From assembly GCA_014323925.1 (NCBI GenBank), contig JACONC010000001.1, positions 131,942 through 195,941 of the forward strand: a stretch of DNA of 64,000 nt, in the 5' to 3' direction. Below, in pieces: positions 27,968 to 36,921 of this stretch. Source of the DNA: Chromatiales bacterium. GTDB taxonomy: Bacteria; Pseudomonadota; Gammaproteobacteria; Poriferisulfidales; Oxydemutatoraceae. The position numbers were made by a program, and so were the translations under genes. Position 1 is the stretch's first letter. The number at the start of each line of letters is the position of its first letter. The notes below the pieces were generated by a model that saw only the letters and a list, made by a program, of their open reading frames with translations, searched no databases and was not told the DNA's origin.

Positions 27968-28549
27968 ATGCCGACTATGGCAGGTTGGTTTGAACGGTCG
28001 CGACTTTTAGTAACGAGATACCCGAAATGCGCAAAATATCCGTTGGCTATCGTTGATATTGATAGACAAAAACTCTATCTGATTAATCGTTTACACTTAT
28101 CTGGGCGATACTCTGTATCCACCTCGCGCTACGGTATCGGCTATATCAAAGATTCGTATAAAACCCCGTCTGGGGTGCACAAAGTTGTTGATAAAATAGG
28201 TAATGGCGAACCGTTATACAGATCTTTCAAAGCGCGTCAGCCAACCGATAAAATCTTATCACCTAATCGTTATGCAACGATTAGCAAAACTGATGCTATT
28301 TGTACGCGCATCGTATGGTTAGGCGGACTTGAACCGCATATCAATCAAGGTGGCTACCACGATTCCCAAGGGCGCTATATTTATATACACGGCACGATTG
28401 ACGAAAAACGCATAGGTCGTCCTTCGTCGCTCGGCTGTATTAGAATGAATAACCGCGATATAGTAGAGGTCTTCAATGTACTGCAGCGAAACTCTCTGGT
28501 TTATATAACTCCACCTAGAATAGACAATCCTAGAATAGACAATCCCTAG
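27968..28549 (+). CDS. L,D-transpeptidase, YkuD family
   Basis: A 193-residue YkuD-fold protein. The signature HGTIDEKRIGRPSSLGCIRM (about residues 138-157) contains the catalytic Cys and His of L,D-transpeptidases, which crosslink peptidoglycan or attach lipoproteins to it. I see no convincing signal peptide at this ATG (a GTG one codon upstream is equally unsupported). Some short YkuD proteins likewise lack one, so export is unresolved. The last residues PRIDNPRIDNP come from a 15-bp duplication that runs to the stop codon. It begins 39 bases after purF and ends 8 bases before the glycerate kinase. Confidence 0.85.
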   Translation: MPTMAGWFERSRLLVTRYPKCAKYPLAIVDIDRQKLYLINRLHLSGRYSVSTSRYGIGYIKDSYKTPSGVHKVVDKIGNGEPLYRSFKARQPTDKILSPNRYATISKTDAICTRIVWLGGLEPHINQGGYHDSQGRYIYIHGTIDEKRIGRPSSLGCIRMNNRDIVEVFNVLQRNSLVYITPPRIDNPRIDNP

Positions 28550-28556
28550 AATAGAT
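28514..28556. repeat. 15-bp tandem repeat across the L,D-transpeptidase stop
   Basis: Two perfect copies of cctagaatagacaat (28514-28543), then a partial third with an extra C. The TAG at 28547-28549 is inside the partial third copy; the extra C shifts the frame so that it is read as a stop. Confidence 0.9.
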
Positions 28557-28557
28557 C

Positions 28558-29799
28558 ATGACGCAAGATAAATTCCGCACCGATTTAATGCAGATTTTCA
28601 ACTGCGGTATTGACCGGGTTAGAGGACGATCGGCAGTCATCAGCGCCTTAAAGGCATACCCTATAACCTCTTCACAACTGCATTTGCTGGCGATTGGTAA
28701 AGCAGCGTCAGATATGACATTGGGGGCTTTGACGGTACTCGGTGATAGCGTAAAAGACGGTTTGTTAATTACTAAGCGCGGACACATCGCTGCCGAACTG
28801 AAAAAAAACAATATCATAGAACTGATAGAATCCGATCATCCGCTTCCTAGCGATGCGAGTTTACACGCTGGGCAAAAATTATTAGATTATCTAGATAGTC
28901 GAGCTGTAGCGGGTGCGCATTTCCTCTTTTTGTTATCGGGCGGTGCTTCCAGTTTAGTCGAAGTGCTAGCCACTGGTATGACTTTGGTCGATCTAAAAGA
29001 GATGACCCGATTGCTGTTGTCTAAAGGTTTCGATATAGGGCAGATGAATGCGTTGCGCCAAGCAGTTTCTTGCATCAAAGGGGGACGGTTAGCGGCAAAA
29101 CTCAGAGGCTGCAAGACATTGAATTTGATGATCTCTGATGTGCCGCGCGATGACCCTGCAGTGATCGGTTCAGGCTTATTGAGTCAGCCTAGTGGAAAAC
29201 TAAATCTTGATGATTACCCGCAAGAGATAAAACAATGCTTGAATAACATGGAACTCGTAGCCCAGCCCAATGCAGATGCCTTCTCGTGCATTGATACCCG
29301 CATCGTTGCCTGCTTGGATGACGCTAAAACAGCGTGTGTCGATCAAGCGATCGCGTTAGGCTATGATGCTTACGCAGTCGCCGATTTCATCGCAGGTGAT
29401 GTCAGTGAAGTTGCTGAGCGTCTGTATCAAACCTTATCCGACAGTACACATCGGTTGTTGATCTGGGGTGGAGAGCCGGCCATGCATTTGCCAGCCAATC
29501 CGGGACGCGGTGGACGCAATCAACATCTTGCATTATTACTAGCCGAGCGCATTGCGCATAAAGAAGGTATTTATTTCTTGATTGCCGGCACCGACGGTAG
29601 CGACGGACCAACCACTGATGCCGGTGCATTGGTAGACGCCAACACTATAGCGAGAGGAGTGTCTAAAGGCTTCGATGTTAAACATAGTTTAGCAGCTGCC
29701 GACAGCGGTCATTTCTTATCGCAAACTAAGGATCTTATCAGCACCGGCCCCACTGGCACCAATGTAATGGACTTGATGATCGGGTTGAAGTCGTCATAA
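28558..29799 (+). CDS. Glycerate 2-kinase, MOFRL family
   Basis: A 413-residue member of the GckA/TtuD-type glycerate kinase family, which phosphorylates D-glycerate to 2-phosphoglycerate. N-terminal GKAASDM, SDHPLPSDAS and LLSGGASSLVE motifs, MNALRQAVSCIKGGRLA, and ISDVPRDDPAVIGSG are family marks; the C-terminal MOFRL domain has NPGRGGRNQHLALLLA and AGTDGSDGPTTDAGALVD. The family works in glyoxylate/hydroxypyruvate use and, in methylotrophs, in the serine cycle. No other serine-cycle gene is visible here, so the pathway is open. Confidence 0.9.
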   Translation: MTQDKFRTDLMQIFNCGIDRVRGRSAVISALKAYPITSSQLHLLAIGKAASDMTLGALTVLGDSVKDGLLITKRGHIAAELKKNNIIELIESDHPLPSDASLHAGQKLLDYLDSRAVAGAHFLFLLSGGASSLVEVLATGMTLVDLKEMTRLLLSKGFDIGQMNALRQAVSCIKGGRLAAKLRGCKTLNLMISDVPRDDPAVIGSGLLSQPSGKLNLDDYPQEIKQCLNNMELVAQPNADAFSCIDTRIVACLDDAKTACVDQAIALGYDAYAVADFIAGDVSEVAERLYQTLSDSTHRLLIWGGEPAMHLPANPGRGGRNQHLALLLAERIAHKEGIYFLIAGTDGSDGPTTDAGALVDANTIARGVSKGFDVKHSLAAADSGHFLSQTKDLISTGPTGTNVMDLMIGLKSS

Positions 29800-30079
29800 A
29801 CCATTGCGACCACTCATCTATAGTCGTGGTAACGCATTTATCGATACTGCGGGATGAAGATGCTTAGTTCTCTAAAGTGCTTCGTTCGCGGCAGTTGTAT
29901 TGTTCAAAGCGCACCGTATGCCCGGCATAATCAAAAGAACATGAGTTTATAAGGGCATCCTTTAACCAGTTGTCGTGTGTGTACTGGGTGTGCGGTGATG
30001 AAGAGCCCTTACGAATTGTCCCGAATTGTCCTGAGTTGTCCCGAATTATTTTTGTCTCGCAAATTGAAATGATATACCA
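29800..30079. other. Gap between convergent glycerate kinase and lpxH
   Basis: 280 bases with no credible gene. It contains a 10-bp tandem repeat (30012-30047) and an imperfect inverted repeat near 29800-29835 that might act in termination, without a T-run. Confidence 0.55.
30012..30047. repeat. 10-bp tandem repeat, about 3.5 copies
   Basis: Copies of cgaattgtcc with small changes. Intergenic; the period is not a multiple of three. Confidence 0.85.
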
Positions 30080-30808
30080 TTATAGCCGATCGAGTGTCGC
30101 GTGCTCTTCGCTCACTTCCAATACACTGCCTTGCTCGTACCAGTCACCCAACACCATGCGTTTTGCGTTGTTACCATCTAGTGTAAAGTCGTGTATTGCC
30201 GGGCGATGCACATGACCGTGTATGAGTCGCTGTACCTGATATCGCCGCATCGTTGCTTTGACGGTATTGTCGTTTACATCCATAATAGTTTCAGCCTTTT
30301 TAGCGGTGGCGTGCTTGCTGGTTGAGATTAATCGCTCGGCGAATGATTGGCGCCAGGCAAGTGGCATAGCTTTCCACAATGTCTGCAACATTCGGTTGCG
30401 CACCACCCGGCGATATCTTTGATAGGCAATGTCGTCGCTACATAATTGATCGCCGTGCATCAATAGGGTCTTGTTGCCTTCTATATCAACGACCACTGCG
30501 TCTTCAGAGGGTTGTCCTCCTACAAAGCGACATCCACTACGCTCGCTAAATGCTCTGCCGACTAAAAAGTCGTGGTTGCCGGACATAAAATACAGCGGTT
30601 TAGTACGCGCATATTTTCTAAGTGTGGTGAAAACGGCTTCTAAGCCAGGTGTTGGATCATCGTCACCTAGCCATCGGTCAAATAAATCACCTAGTATGTA
30701 AAGTGCCTGTGCACTTTGGCAACGAGTTTCTATGAAATCGCAAAAAAGCTCAATAATTTGGGGTCGTTCGGGACTTAAATGACAGTCGGCGATGAACAGT
30801 GTTGTCAT
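30080..30808 (-). CDS. lpxH: UDP-2,3-diacylglucosamine diphosphatase
   Basis: A 242-residue calcineurin-like metallophosphatase that hydrolyses UDP-2,3-diacylglucosamine to lipid X in lipid A synthesis. Metal ligands seen: Asp8 and His10 in IADCH, Asp41 in LGDLFD, Asn78 and His79 in GNHD, His118 in LMHGDQL, and the C-terminal [13 protein letters not shown]. Length matches the 240 residues of E. coli LpxH. The ATG overlaps the preceding cyclophilin stop by 4 bases (ATGA), so the two are coupled, as ppiB-lpxH are in E. coli. Confidence 0.95.
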   Translation of the reverse strand: MTTLFIADCHLSPERPQIIELFCDFIETRCQSAQALYILGDLFDRWLGDDDPTPGLEAVFTTLRKYARTKPLYFMSGNHDFLVGRAFSERSGCRFVGGQPSEDAVVVDIEGNKTLLMHGDQLCSDDIAYQRYRRVVRNRMLQTLWKAMPLAWRQSFAERLISTSKHATAKKAETIMDVNDNTVKATMRRYQVQRLIHGHVHRPAIHDFTLDGNNAKRMVLGDWYEQGSVLEVSEEHATLDRL

Positions 30809-31425
30809 CCATTCTCTACGCTAGCCTTTTTAATGGTAATCGCTCGCATCGGCACATCCTGATGGACCTGTCTGGTGCCGGTTTTGACCGTTGCGATTTT
30901 ATCTACTACTTCCATTCCTGAAGTCACTTTGCCAAATACGCAATACCCCCAACCTTCTAAGTTTTTCTGTTTGAAATTAAGAAAATCATTGTCTTTTAGG
31001 TTAATGAAAAATTGCGAACTTGCGGTGTCGGGAGACAGCGCGCGCGCCATTGCAATGGTGCCGCGGTTATTTTTCAAACCGTTGTCGGCTTCATTCTTGA
31101 TATTCGGATGTGTTTTCTTTTGTTGCATATCGGCGGTAAATCCACCCCCTTGTATCATAAAATCAGGAATGACTCGGTGAAAGATGGTGCCGTCGTAAAA
31201 GCCTTCGTCAACATATTTTATGAAGTTAGCGACGGTGATAGGTGCTTTTTCATCATCCAATTCAATGATGATATCACCCTCACTGGTTTCTAATTTAACT
31301 ATTGTATTTTTCACCTGTTCTCCTGTTTCTTTTCCGCCTTCGCCTTCGGCTTGTTGTGAGGGCTTACAGGCGCCTACTACAAGGCAAGCTATGATTGCGA
31401 TGCTATAAATTAAATATCTTTTCAT
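30805..31425 (-). CDS. Lipoprotein cyclophilin-type peptidyl-prolyl isomerase
   Basis: A cyclophilin (PpiA/PpiB family) catalysing Xaa-Pro isomerisation. I choose the ATG at 31425 because [20 protein letters not shown] is a clear lipoprotein signal with the lipobox VVGAC; 19 codons of open frame upstream add a non-signal stretch. The mature part has a Gly/Glu-rich linker, then the cyclophilin domain ([14 protein letters not shown] with the catalytic Arg, [23 protein letters not shown]). A membrane-tethered cyclophilin beside lpxH differs from the cytoplasmic PpiB of E. coli. ATGA overlap with lpxH. Confidence 0.88.
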   Translation of the reverse strand: MKRYLIYSIAIIACLVVGACKPSQQAEGEGGKETGEQVKNTIVKLETSEGDIIIELDDEKAPITVANFIKYVDEGFYDGTIFHRVIPDFMIQGGGFTADMQQKKTHPNIKNEADNGLKNNRGTIAMARALSPDTASSQFFINLKDNDFLNFKQKNLEGWGYCVFGKVTSGMEVVDKIATVKTGTRQVHQDVPMRAITIKKASVENG

Positions 31426-31564
31426 GGTGTTTTGATTTCTCTCCATAGATGAGGTGATTATTATATCACAACCGTTCGTCATCTATTTTATGCCATTCGT
31501 CTAAAAAGAAATTTTTTGGGATGCGCGTGATGCAAAATTGCTGTACATCTTGTGAGGAAGGACT

Positions 31565-33157
31565 ATGAAGTTACAGCATTATATATTTATAAAATACAAC
31601 AATATTTGTGCCCGGCGATTGGCCAGTATATTTGTGCCATGCATATCGTATGCAATGACAGCATTGCTTTTAGCCGCCTGTGTAGCAGATGATATAGGCA
31701 GCCGCACAGTCGCCGAACAAGTGCTGCCAACGCAACAGTATCAAAGTCCACCGTCTGAGGCTTACTTCAAAATTAACCAACTAGCAATCGTCGATGAATT
31801 ATTACAATCAGTCAATGTCACCAATGCACAGCTCAGTTTGCGCGAGGCTATCCATGCAACCTTACCTTTCTCAGTGGTCGTACGCGCGGCGGATGTTGCG
31901 GTAGATTTAACTAAGGTGTACAGCATAAGAACGAATAAAGAGATGCGGGTAGCCGATTTTCTTGCCTATTTGGAAGGGCTGAGTAATTACCGAATCACCC
32001 TAAACCCAGCAAATAATATCGTTGAAGTTGCTGCCTATATTACCCGTCAATGGAATTTAGCAGCGATCGCATCGGCTAGCCTCAATCGTATTTATTTCGG
32101 TTCTGCAACAGCCACCGATGACGATAGCGATCTAAACAGTTCGGTAGATGCTGAACTTTCTATTTCAAGTCGTATGGAATACGGCGATAAAACACCATGG
32201 CAAACGATCGTCGAGCAAGCGAACTGCATTATGAAGACGCGCTTATGCGAGGAAGATATTTTTACAGATTCAACCAGTGATTTTGCCGACGATGACGATG
32301 GCTTTGTTGAGGAATTATCGTGGGTGCAAGCCGACCAGAGAACTGGCTTGTTGGTTGCATCGGGCCCTATACAAGAGATCAAACGTCTGGCTGAGTGGTT
32401 GAACCCGCTGCAACAAAAATCTACTCGCATGGTGCAAATGGAAGTATTGATATTGGATGTGGCTAATAACAACGCCAAAGTAAAGCTATTTAATCTTTTA
32501 GCACTCAATGATTCGGGACGCATTGGCTTATCGGGTGGTAGTGAAGAGACAATAAACTTGACCGCTGGCGGGTGGGTGATAGATTCTGATTTTTCGATTA
32601 ACGGCAACAACTTCGATGTATTGCTGAATAATTTTGATAATGAACAGGATATACAAGTACTACACCGCACCAATTTAATCGCCGCAAACGGTGGTGTTGC
32701 ACGCATCAATTCAGTTGAAACTTTTTCGTATGCCGGTGGCCAAGAAATTATACCGGGTGATGCGAATAATCAGCAGCGTGTCTCGGCGAGTTTGCAGCAA
32801 GCGCAGATAGGTTTGGAATTGACAGTCATGCCGCAACTACTGGCCGACGATAAAATTTTATTGACCGTAATACCGGCGCTGTCGTCGTTGATAAGATTAG
32901 AGGATATCGTATCAGGTGGTGTCATTATCTCCAAAGCGCCGCGCATATCGTTGACTAATTTAAGTTCTAAAGCAATTACGCGTTCCGGGCGCGCGGTGCC
33001 AGTCGGTGGTTTGACCACCAAGCAGATTAGCGATAATGTCAGTGCCTCCTTAGGTTTGGATAGAACGGTGTTGGGTGATTTATTTACTTCTAAAGATAAC
33101 AGCGACCGCCGCCGAGAACTCGTCGTTATCGTGTTACCTAGGGAGATTTCGGTATGA
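31565..33157 (+). CDS. Type IVb pilus secretin lipoprotein (PilN-like)
   Basis: A 530-residue outer-membrane secretin. The N terminus has a basic region, a hydrophobic run and a lipobox LLLAAC with Cys39. Periplasmic N-domains follow (LPFSVVVRAADVAVDL; RVADFLAYLEGLSNY), then an Asp-rich variable loop (about 180-250), an NGGVARINSVETFSYAGGQ segment, and the secretin core with GLELTVMPQLL and the terminal REL-VVIVLPREI. Overall layout is that of PilN/BfpB-type secretins of type IVb pili. A GAGGAAGG ribosome site lies just before the ATG. First gene of a nine-gene operon; the next gene overlaps by 4 bases. Confidence 0.82.
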   Translation: MKLQHYIFIKYNNICARRLASIFVPCISYAMTALLLAACVADDIGSRTVAEQVLPTQQYQSPPSEAYFKINQLAIVDELLQSVNVTNAQLSLREAIHATLPFSVVVRAADVAVDLTKVYSIRTNKEMRVADFLAYLEGLSNYRITLNPANNIVEVAAYITRQWNLAAIASASLNRIYFGSATATDDDSDLNSSVDAELSISSRMEYGDKTPWQTIVEQANCIMKTRLCEEDIFTDSTSDFADDDDGFVEELSWVQADQRTGLLVASGPIQEIKRLAEWLNPLQQKSTRMVQMEVLILDVANNNAKVKLFNLLALNDSGRIGLSGGSEETINLTAGGWVIDSDFSINGNNFDVLLNNFDNEQDIQVLHRTNLIAANGGVARINSVETFSYAGGQEIIPGDANNQQRVSASLQQAQIGLELTVMPQLLADDKILLTVIPALSSLIRLEDIVSGGVIISKAPRISLTNLSSKAITRSGRAVPVGGLTTKQISDNVSASLGLDRTVLGDLFTSKDNSDRRRELVVIVLPREISV

Positions 33158-34008
33158 CATTATTCACGCCCGGTATTTTGAATATAAAAGGTAAGCGATG
33201 TCTGATAATTGCCGATTCAGTGGGTCATGCACTGCCGGCTTCGAAAACAGTATTGCTCGAACAAGTCGAAGGTTTTAGTATCTTTTGCCTAACCGAAGAG
33301 TTGATAGAAAAAAAAGCAATCTATCGTGGTGTGCCGATTTACGGTTATTGGCAAACCTTATATGCGTCTAAGCAGTGGCGTCCTGATAACGGCATCTTCG
33401 CCTATAAGCATAATCATATTGGCCAATATGTAGCAGTAGATTTGGACGAGAAAACCGCAGTCACTGGGGAAGTCGTCGACGGTCGTGCAGTAGCGACCGT
33501 AGGTGAACAGCTTAACACACATCAAATACAGTGGCTTGAAGTGAATATTGATGACATCACTTTACCCGATCGCTCAGCGATGACCATGGCTGAGCAAATC
33601 GCAACCCGCGAGCAAAAGCATAAAACGATACTGGCAGCAGTATTGTTCTCGGCAGTCGCACTGCTATTCGGATGGCTGTCTGGTTCGTGGCTCACTGATA
33701 GAAACATCAAGCAGCTCGAAGTACAGCGCCAGACTCTAAGTGCAGAGATTGAAAGTGCACAGACGGTGGTTGCTGAATTGAAAAAAAGAAAATTAGCCAC
33801 TATGCCGAATCAAAGTGCGATATTAACGCTGCTCGAAGAGTTGAGCTGGATTGAAGATATAGAAATCCCCAACGCAGAGATAGATGCCATACAGCTGTCG
33901 GTCCCCTATCAATCGTACACCGATATGATTTATGTATTAGCGAGGCACGATGTTCCTTACACCGAACAATGGTTACCGTCGGGTCGCGTTCAGGTGCGTT
34001 TACAGTGA
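33154..34008 (+). CDS. PilO2-like type IVb pilus assembly protein
   Basis: A 284-residue bitopic protein. The first 150 residues form a cytoplasmic domain with KRCLIIADSVGHAL, a DNGIFAYKHNHIGQYVAVDL strand pair and GEVVDGRAVATVGEQL, similar in layout to the PilO2 (pilin accessory protein) family of R64-type pili. A transmembrane helix (about residues 157-178) and a coiled coil (about 183-215) lead to a small periplasmic ferredoxin-like end. It is shorter than the roughly 430-residue PilO2 proteins I recall. Start is the ATG overlapping the secretin stop (ATGA). Family assignment is by layout and position, not a strong motif. Confidence 0.6.
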   Translation: MTLFTPGILNIKGKRCLIIADSVGHALPASKTVLLEQVEGFSIFCLTEELIEKKAIYRGVPIYGYWQTLYASKQWRPDNGIFAYKHNHIGQYVAVDLDEKTAVTGEVVDGRAVATVGEQLNTHQIQWLEVNIDDITLPDRSAMTMAEQIATREQKHKTILAAVLFSAVALLFGWLSGSWLTDRNIKQLEVQRQTLSAEIESAQTVVAELKKRKLATMPNQSAILTLLEELSWIEDIEIPNAEIDAIQLSVPYQSYTDMIYVLARHDVPYTEQWLPSGRVQVRLQ

Positions 34009-34457
34009 TAACCAATACGCTTATGGTCGGCATCATAGCGATCGGTATTTTTGCGCTTGCGGTGCTCGCATCTTATGCCATTAATTACCAGACCCTAGCC
34101 GCAGCGACTGCGGATACTGATATCGTGGTCATGGAAAATAATCTTGCCGCGATTAACAAGCAGATACACACACTCGAACACGAAGCGGATTTAATGCCGA
34201 TAACGCAAAGCTGGTTAAAGGTACTCGAGATAGTTGAACAATATCCTAATGTGGCATGGCAGGTCAACGAGAATGCGGCTATTGCTGGCGATGGCGAGAC
34301 GAGTAATGTATGGCACGCAGTCATGATTGCACCGCCGGACTTAGTCATGCCGGTGATGCGCACGATTCAAAGAACGGTGCCCGCCGAGGTGTCTGATATT
34401 CAACTCAACCAGAGGCAGGGTGTTTTATCAATCAATATACTTGGAGTAGTGAAATGA
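34005..34457 (+). CDS. Small bitopic pilus assembly protein (PilN/PilO-type fold)
   Basis: About 150 residues: a very short cytoplasmic N terminus, one transmembrane helix (LMVGIIAIGIFALAVLASYA), a coiled coil (VVMENNLAAINKQIHTLEHE) and a small C-terminal periplasmic domain. I take the GTG at 34005, which overlaps the upstream stop as GTGA, like the other junctions here. An ATG at 33969 would add 12 residues and a 40-base overlap. The layout is that of inner-membrane alignment proteins such as PilN/PilO/GspL-M. No specific family motif; role inferred from the operon. Confidence 0.6.
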   Translation: MITNTLMVGIIAIGIFALAVLASYAINYQTLAAATADTDIVVMENNLAAINKQIHTLEHEADLMPITQSWLKVLEIVEQYPNVAWQVNENAAIAGDGETSNVWHAVMIAPPDLVMPVMRTIQRTVPAEVSDIQLNQRQGVLSINILGVVK

Positions 34458-35125
34458 AATTGACTCGCATAAAGCGACTGCTGATCTGCTTAATCGCAAT
34501 GATGTATATGCTCTGGTGTAGCAATGTATCTGCTGAACAACACCCATCGTATGAACAGCCGCTCGCGCAATCGCAGGAAGTAAATGAACAGTCGCTCTGG
34601 CAATCGCAGGAAGTAAATGAACGGCTAAGTCTATATAAGCGTATTCGCTTAGAAGAGAACAAAAAGGTACTGATGCAGTTGTTGCACGATATCGCCGATA
34701 TTCAAAAACAATGCAGGGATAAAGGTTATTTGTGTAGTAGCGAAGGATTAAGTCCCGAAGGATTAAGTCCCGAAGGATTAAGTCCCGAAGGATTAAGTCG
34801 TGCTCATCCACGCGCTATTGATTCACTGCAGTACGCTCTGCCTACCCATGATACCAGTTTGGAATATGCTTCACCCAGTATGCGCGCGCCGAATATTAAT
34901 TTGTTAGGTATCGTCGGCGGTCGTGCACGATTTAGCTTAGACGATGGGCGGATACAGGATTTTTCTGAGGATGAATCGATTGCTGGCAACTGGAAGGTTA
35001 TCGAGATTAGTGTCGCTACTGCCACGCTTAGCCACGATGACAAACCAGATCTGAGAGTCCTTTATCAGATCCATAGAACCACACAGCAGAATGACAACCC
35101 GGTCGACATCGAGCGCAACCCATGA
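34454..35125 (+). CDS. PilP-like pilus assembly protein
   Basis: A 223-residue exported or membrane-anchored protein. Signal or anchor at residues 8-27 (LLICLIAMMYMLWCSNVSAEQ). The middle is low complexity, with an 11-residue duplication (QSQEVNEQ) and four EGLSP copies, both from DNA tandem repeats. The C-terminal domain (about 148-200), NLLGIVGGRARFSLDDGR then GNWKVIEISVATATL, has the pattern of the PilP/GspC homology-region fold that links inner-membrane proteins to the secretin. Start overlaps the preceding stop (ATGA) and the end overlaps the ATPase start (ATGA). Confidence 0.65.
   Translation: MKLTRIKRLLICLIAMMYMLWCSNVSAEQHPSYEQPLAQSQEVNEQSLWQSQEVNERLSLYKRIRLEENKKVLMQLLHDIADIQKQCRDKGYLCSSEGLSPEGLSPEGLSPEGLSRAHPRAIDSLQYALPTHDTSLEYASPSMRAPNINLLGIVGGRARFSLDDGRIQDFSEDESIAGNWKVIEISVATATLSHDDKPDLRVLYQIHRTTQQNDNPVDIERNP
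34553..34618 (+). repeat. 33-bp x2 tandem duplication in the PilP-like gene
   Basis: Two 33-base copies with a few mismatches encode EQPLAQSQEVN and EQSLWQSQEVN. Confidence 0.85.
34742..34800 (+). repeat. 15-bp x4 tandem repeat in the PilP-like gene
   Basis: Four copies of gaaggattaagtccc (the last cut short) encode a run of EGLSP in the periplasmic linker. Confidence 0.95.
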
Positions 35126-36921
35126 AGCAACAGCAAAGAATAGATAAATTTAAGCAAGTGCTTGAATATCTCAACAAAACAGGCGTATTGGAGCAGGCTA
35201 CAGTGCATCACATAGGTTGCCCTGAACCTGATCGGGTGATAGAGCGGTTGTTGCAACTCGGCGGTGACAAATTATCTCCGACTTTGCTCGCCGAAGCATT
35301 TGCACAGGCATTTAATTTAGAGGTTTATTCATCGGCACAGCACGGCCAACCGATATGCAAAGACGAAACCGAAAAAGGCTGGCTGTATGCGAACAACAAG
35401 TTATTTCTAACCAATCCGTTTATCTCGCCGGCAATCAGAGGTTTATTGAATTCTGAGGTTTTGGCTAAATCACCGCTAAAAGGCTACGGTGTGCTACAAG
35501 TCTCTGAACAGAACGCGGTGCGTCATTCCGAACAATATAAAGAAAATGCCCGCGGTGTTGTAGCCAAGAAGATCGTTATGAAGTGGTTGAGCGATGCGTT
35601 GCAAGCCGCTGCCAGTGATTTGCAAATCATCCCGATTGGCAATAATAGTGTGCTTATCAAACAACGTATAGATGGCAAATTGCATCCGATATACGAGTGG
35701 ACCTATAAAGACGGTGATGGCGTCTGCTATAAACATTTGTGTAATGTTATCTTAAATGAATGTAAGCAGGTGACCGGCACATTCAATCGGTTGATAGATA
35801 GTCACTTTAGGTTCAAGGATGATGGCGGAAGTTTGACTGAGGTGCGCGTCTCTATGCGACCCATCTTCATCGACGGGATCAACAAACCGGCGTTCTTTTT
35901 GCGGTTTTTAGGCGGCCAACAAGTGCGCATCGCTAAGCTAACAGACCTAAAAATATTCGCAAACACTAAGCGATTATTAAAGGATATTACTGCGATGACT
36001 GATGGACTGTGTGTTTTTACCGGTCCTACTGGTTCCGGTAAAACAACGACGATATACACCATACTAAACGAAATACATCGTCGCTATCCCTATAAATCTA
36101 TACAGACTCTAGAGGATCCTGTTGAACAAAACTTGCAAGGTATAGAACAAACACAGATTAGTGGCGATGAAGACAGCCTGCATAACAACAGTTTGGATTT
36201 TGAAGCAGGCATTCGTTCGATGATGCGCACCGATGTAGATTTAATACTCGTCGGCGAGATTCGGGATCAGCGCACTGCCCAGCAAGCGATGCGTGCTGGG
36301 CTGACTGGGCACGGTGTATTGACGACACTGCATACCATAGATGCATTAGGTGTCATAGATCGTCTGGTTGATTTCGGCATTGAGAAAACTCAGCTGGCAT
36401 CTTGGTTACGCTTTGTTTCAGCGCAGCGATTGGTTGCCAAAGTATGTAGCCATTGTGCAAGCGAATTAGTCGCACAGGATTATTATCGGCATCTCAAATA
36501 TCAATCCACTGCCGAACTAAAAGTGAAGGTGGCAAATAGTGAAGGTTGTCGGCATTGCCGTGGTGGCTATCACGGACGGGCGCTGATCATCGAGGTGATA
36601 GCAGTAGACAGTGGATTACAACAGCTACTTAACGAGGATGCATCAGTTTATGAGATGCGTGCGTATATCAAGCAAAACAGAAATTACCTGTTATTGGAAG
36701 ATTATGCCTTGCAGCTATGGCTGCAAGGTGAGACCACCCTCGAGGCGCTATCGGATGTTTTCGGTTATGCCTGGGGTGTGCCTATCGATTCTTTAGCGTT
36801 ATCCGACACATCCGACACGGATAACCATTCCGCTCTCTTGGTTAAAGCGAATGGCTCAGGCAGAGGGCACAATCAACTCAACATTATGGAGAAACCTCAT
36901 GAAGCAATTATGCAATCTTAA
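35122..36921 (+). CDS. Type IVb pilus assembly ATPase (PilQ/GspE family)
   Basis: A 599-residue hexameric secretion ATPase powering pilin polymerisation. An N-terminal domain (about 1-130) is followed by the GspE core: Walker A GPTGSGKTTT (about residue 303), the Asp box IQTLEDPVEQ, Walker B DVDLILVGEIRD, the His box LTTLHT, and the zinc-binding tetracysteine VCSHC with GCRHCRGGYHGR. The C-terminal extension (about 540-599) is Ser/Asp-rich. Start overlaps the PilP-like stop (ATGA). No second retraction ATPase (PilT type) is present in the window. Confidence 0.9.
   Translation: MKQQQRIDKFKQVLEYLNKTGVLEQATVHHIGCPEPDRVIERLLQLGGDKLSPTLLAEAFAQAFNLEVYSSAQHGQPICKDETEKGWLYANNKLFLTNPFISPAIRGLLNSEVLAKSPLKGYGVLQVSEQNAVRHSEQYKENARGVVAKKIVMKWLSDALQAAASDLQIIPIGNNSVLIKQRIDGKLHPIYEWTYKDGDGVCYKHLCNVILNECKQVTGTFNRLIDSHFRFKDDGGSLTEVRVSMRPIFIDGINKPAFFLRFLGGQQVRIAKLTDLKIFANTKRLLKDITAMTDGLCVFTGPTGSGKTTTIYTILNEIHRRYPYKSIQTLEDPVEQNLQGIEQTQISGDEDSLHNNSLDFEAGIRSMMRTDVDLILVGEIRDQRTAQQAMRAGLTGHGVLTTLHTIDALGVIDRLVDFGIEKTQLASWLRFVSAQRLVAKVCSHCASELVAQDYYRHLKYQSTAELKVKVANSEGCRHCRGGYHGRALIIEVIAVDSGLQQLLNEDASVYEMRAYIKQNRNYLLLEDYALQLWLQGETTLEALSDVFGYAWGVPIDSLALSDTSDTDNHSALLVKANGSGRGHNQLNIMEKPHEAIMQS

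Noticed and set aside
29970..30215. 81-codon plus-strand frame near the 3' end of lpxH
   Set aside because: Over half of it is antisense to lpxH and the rest runs through the 10-bp repeat; no ribosome site or homology.
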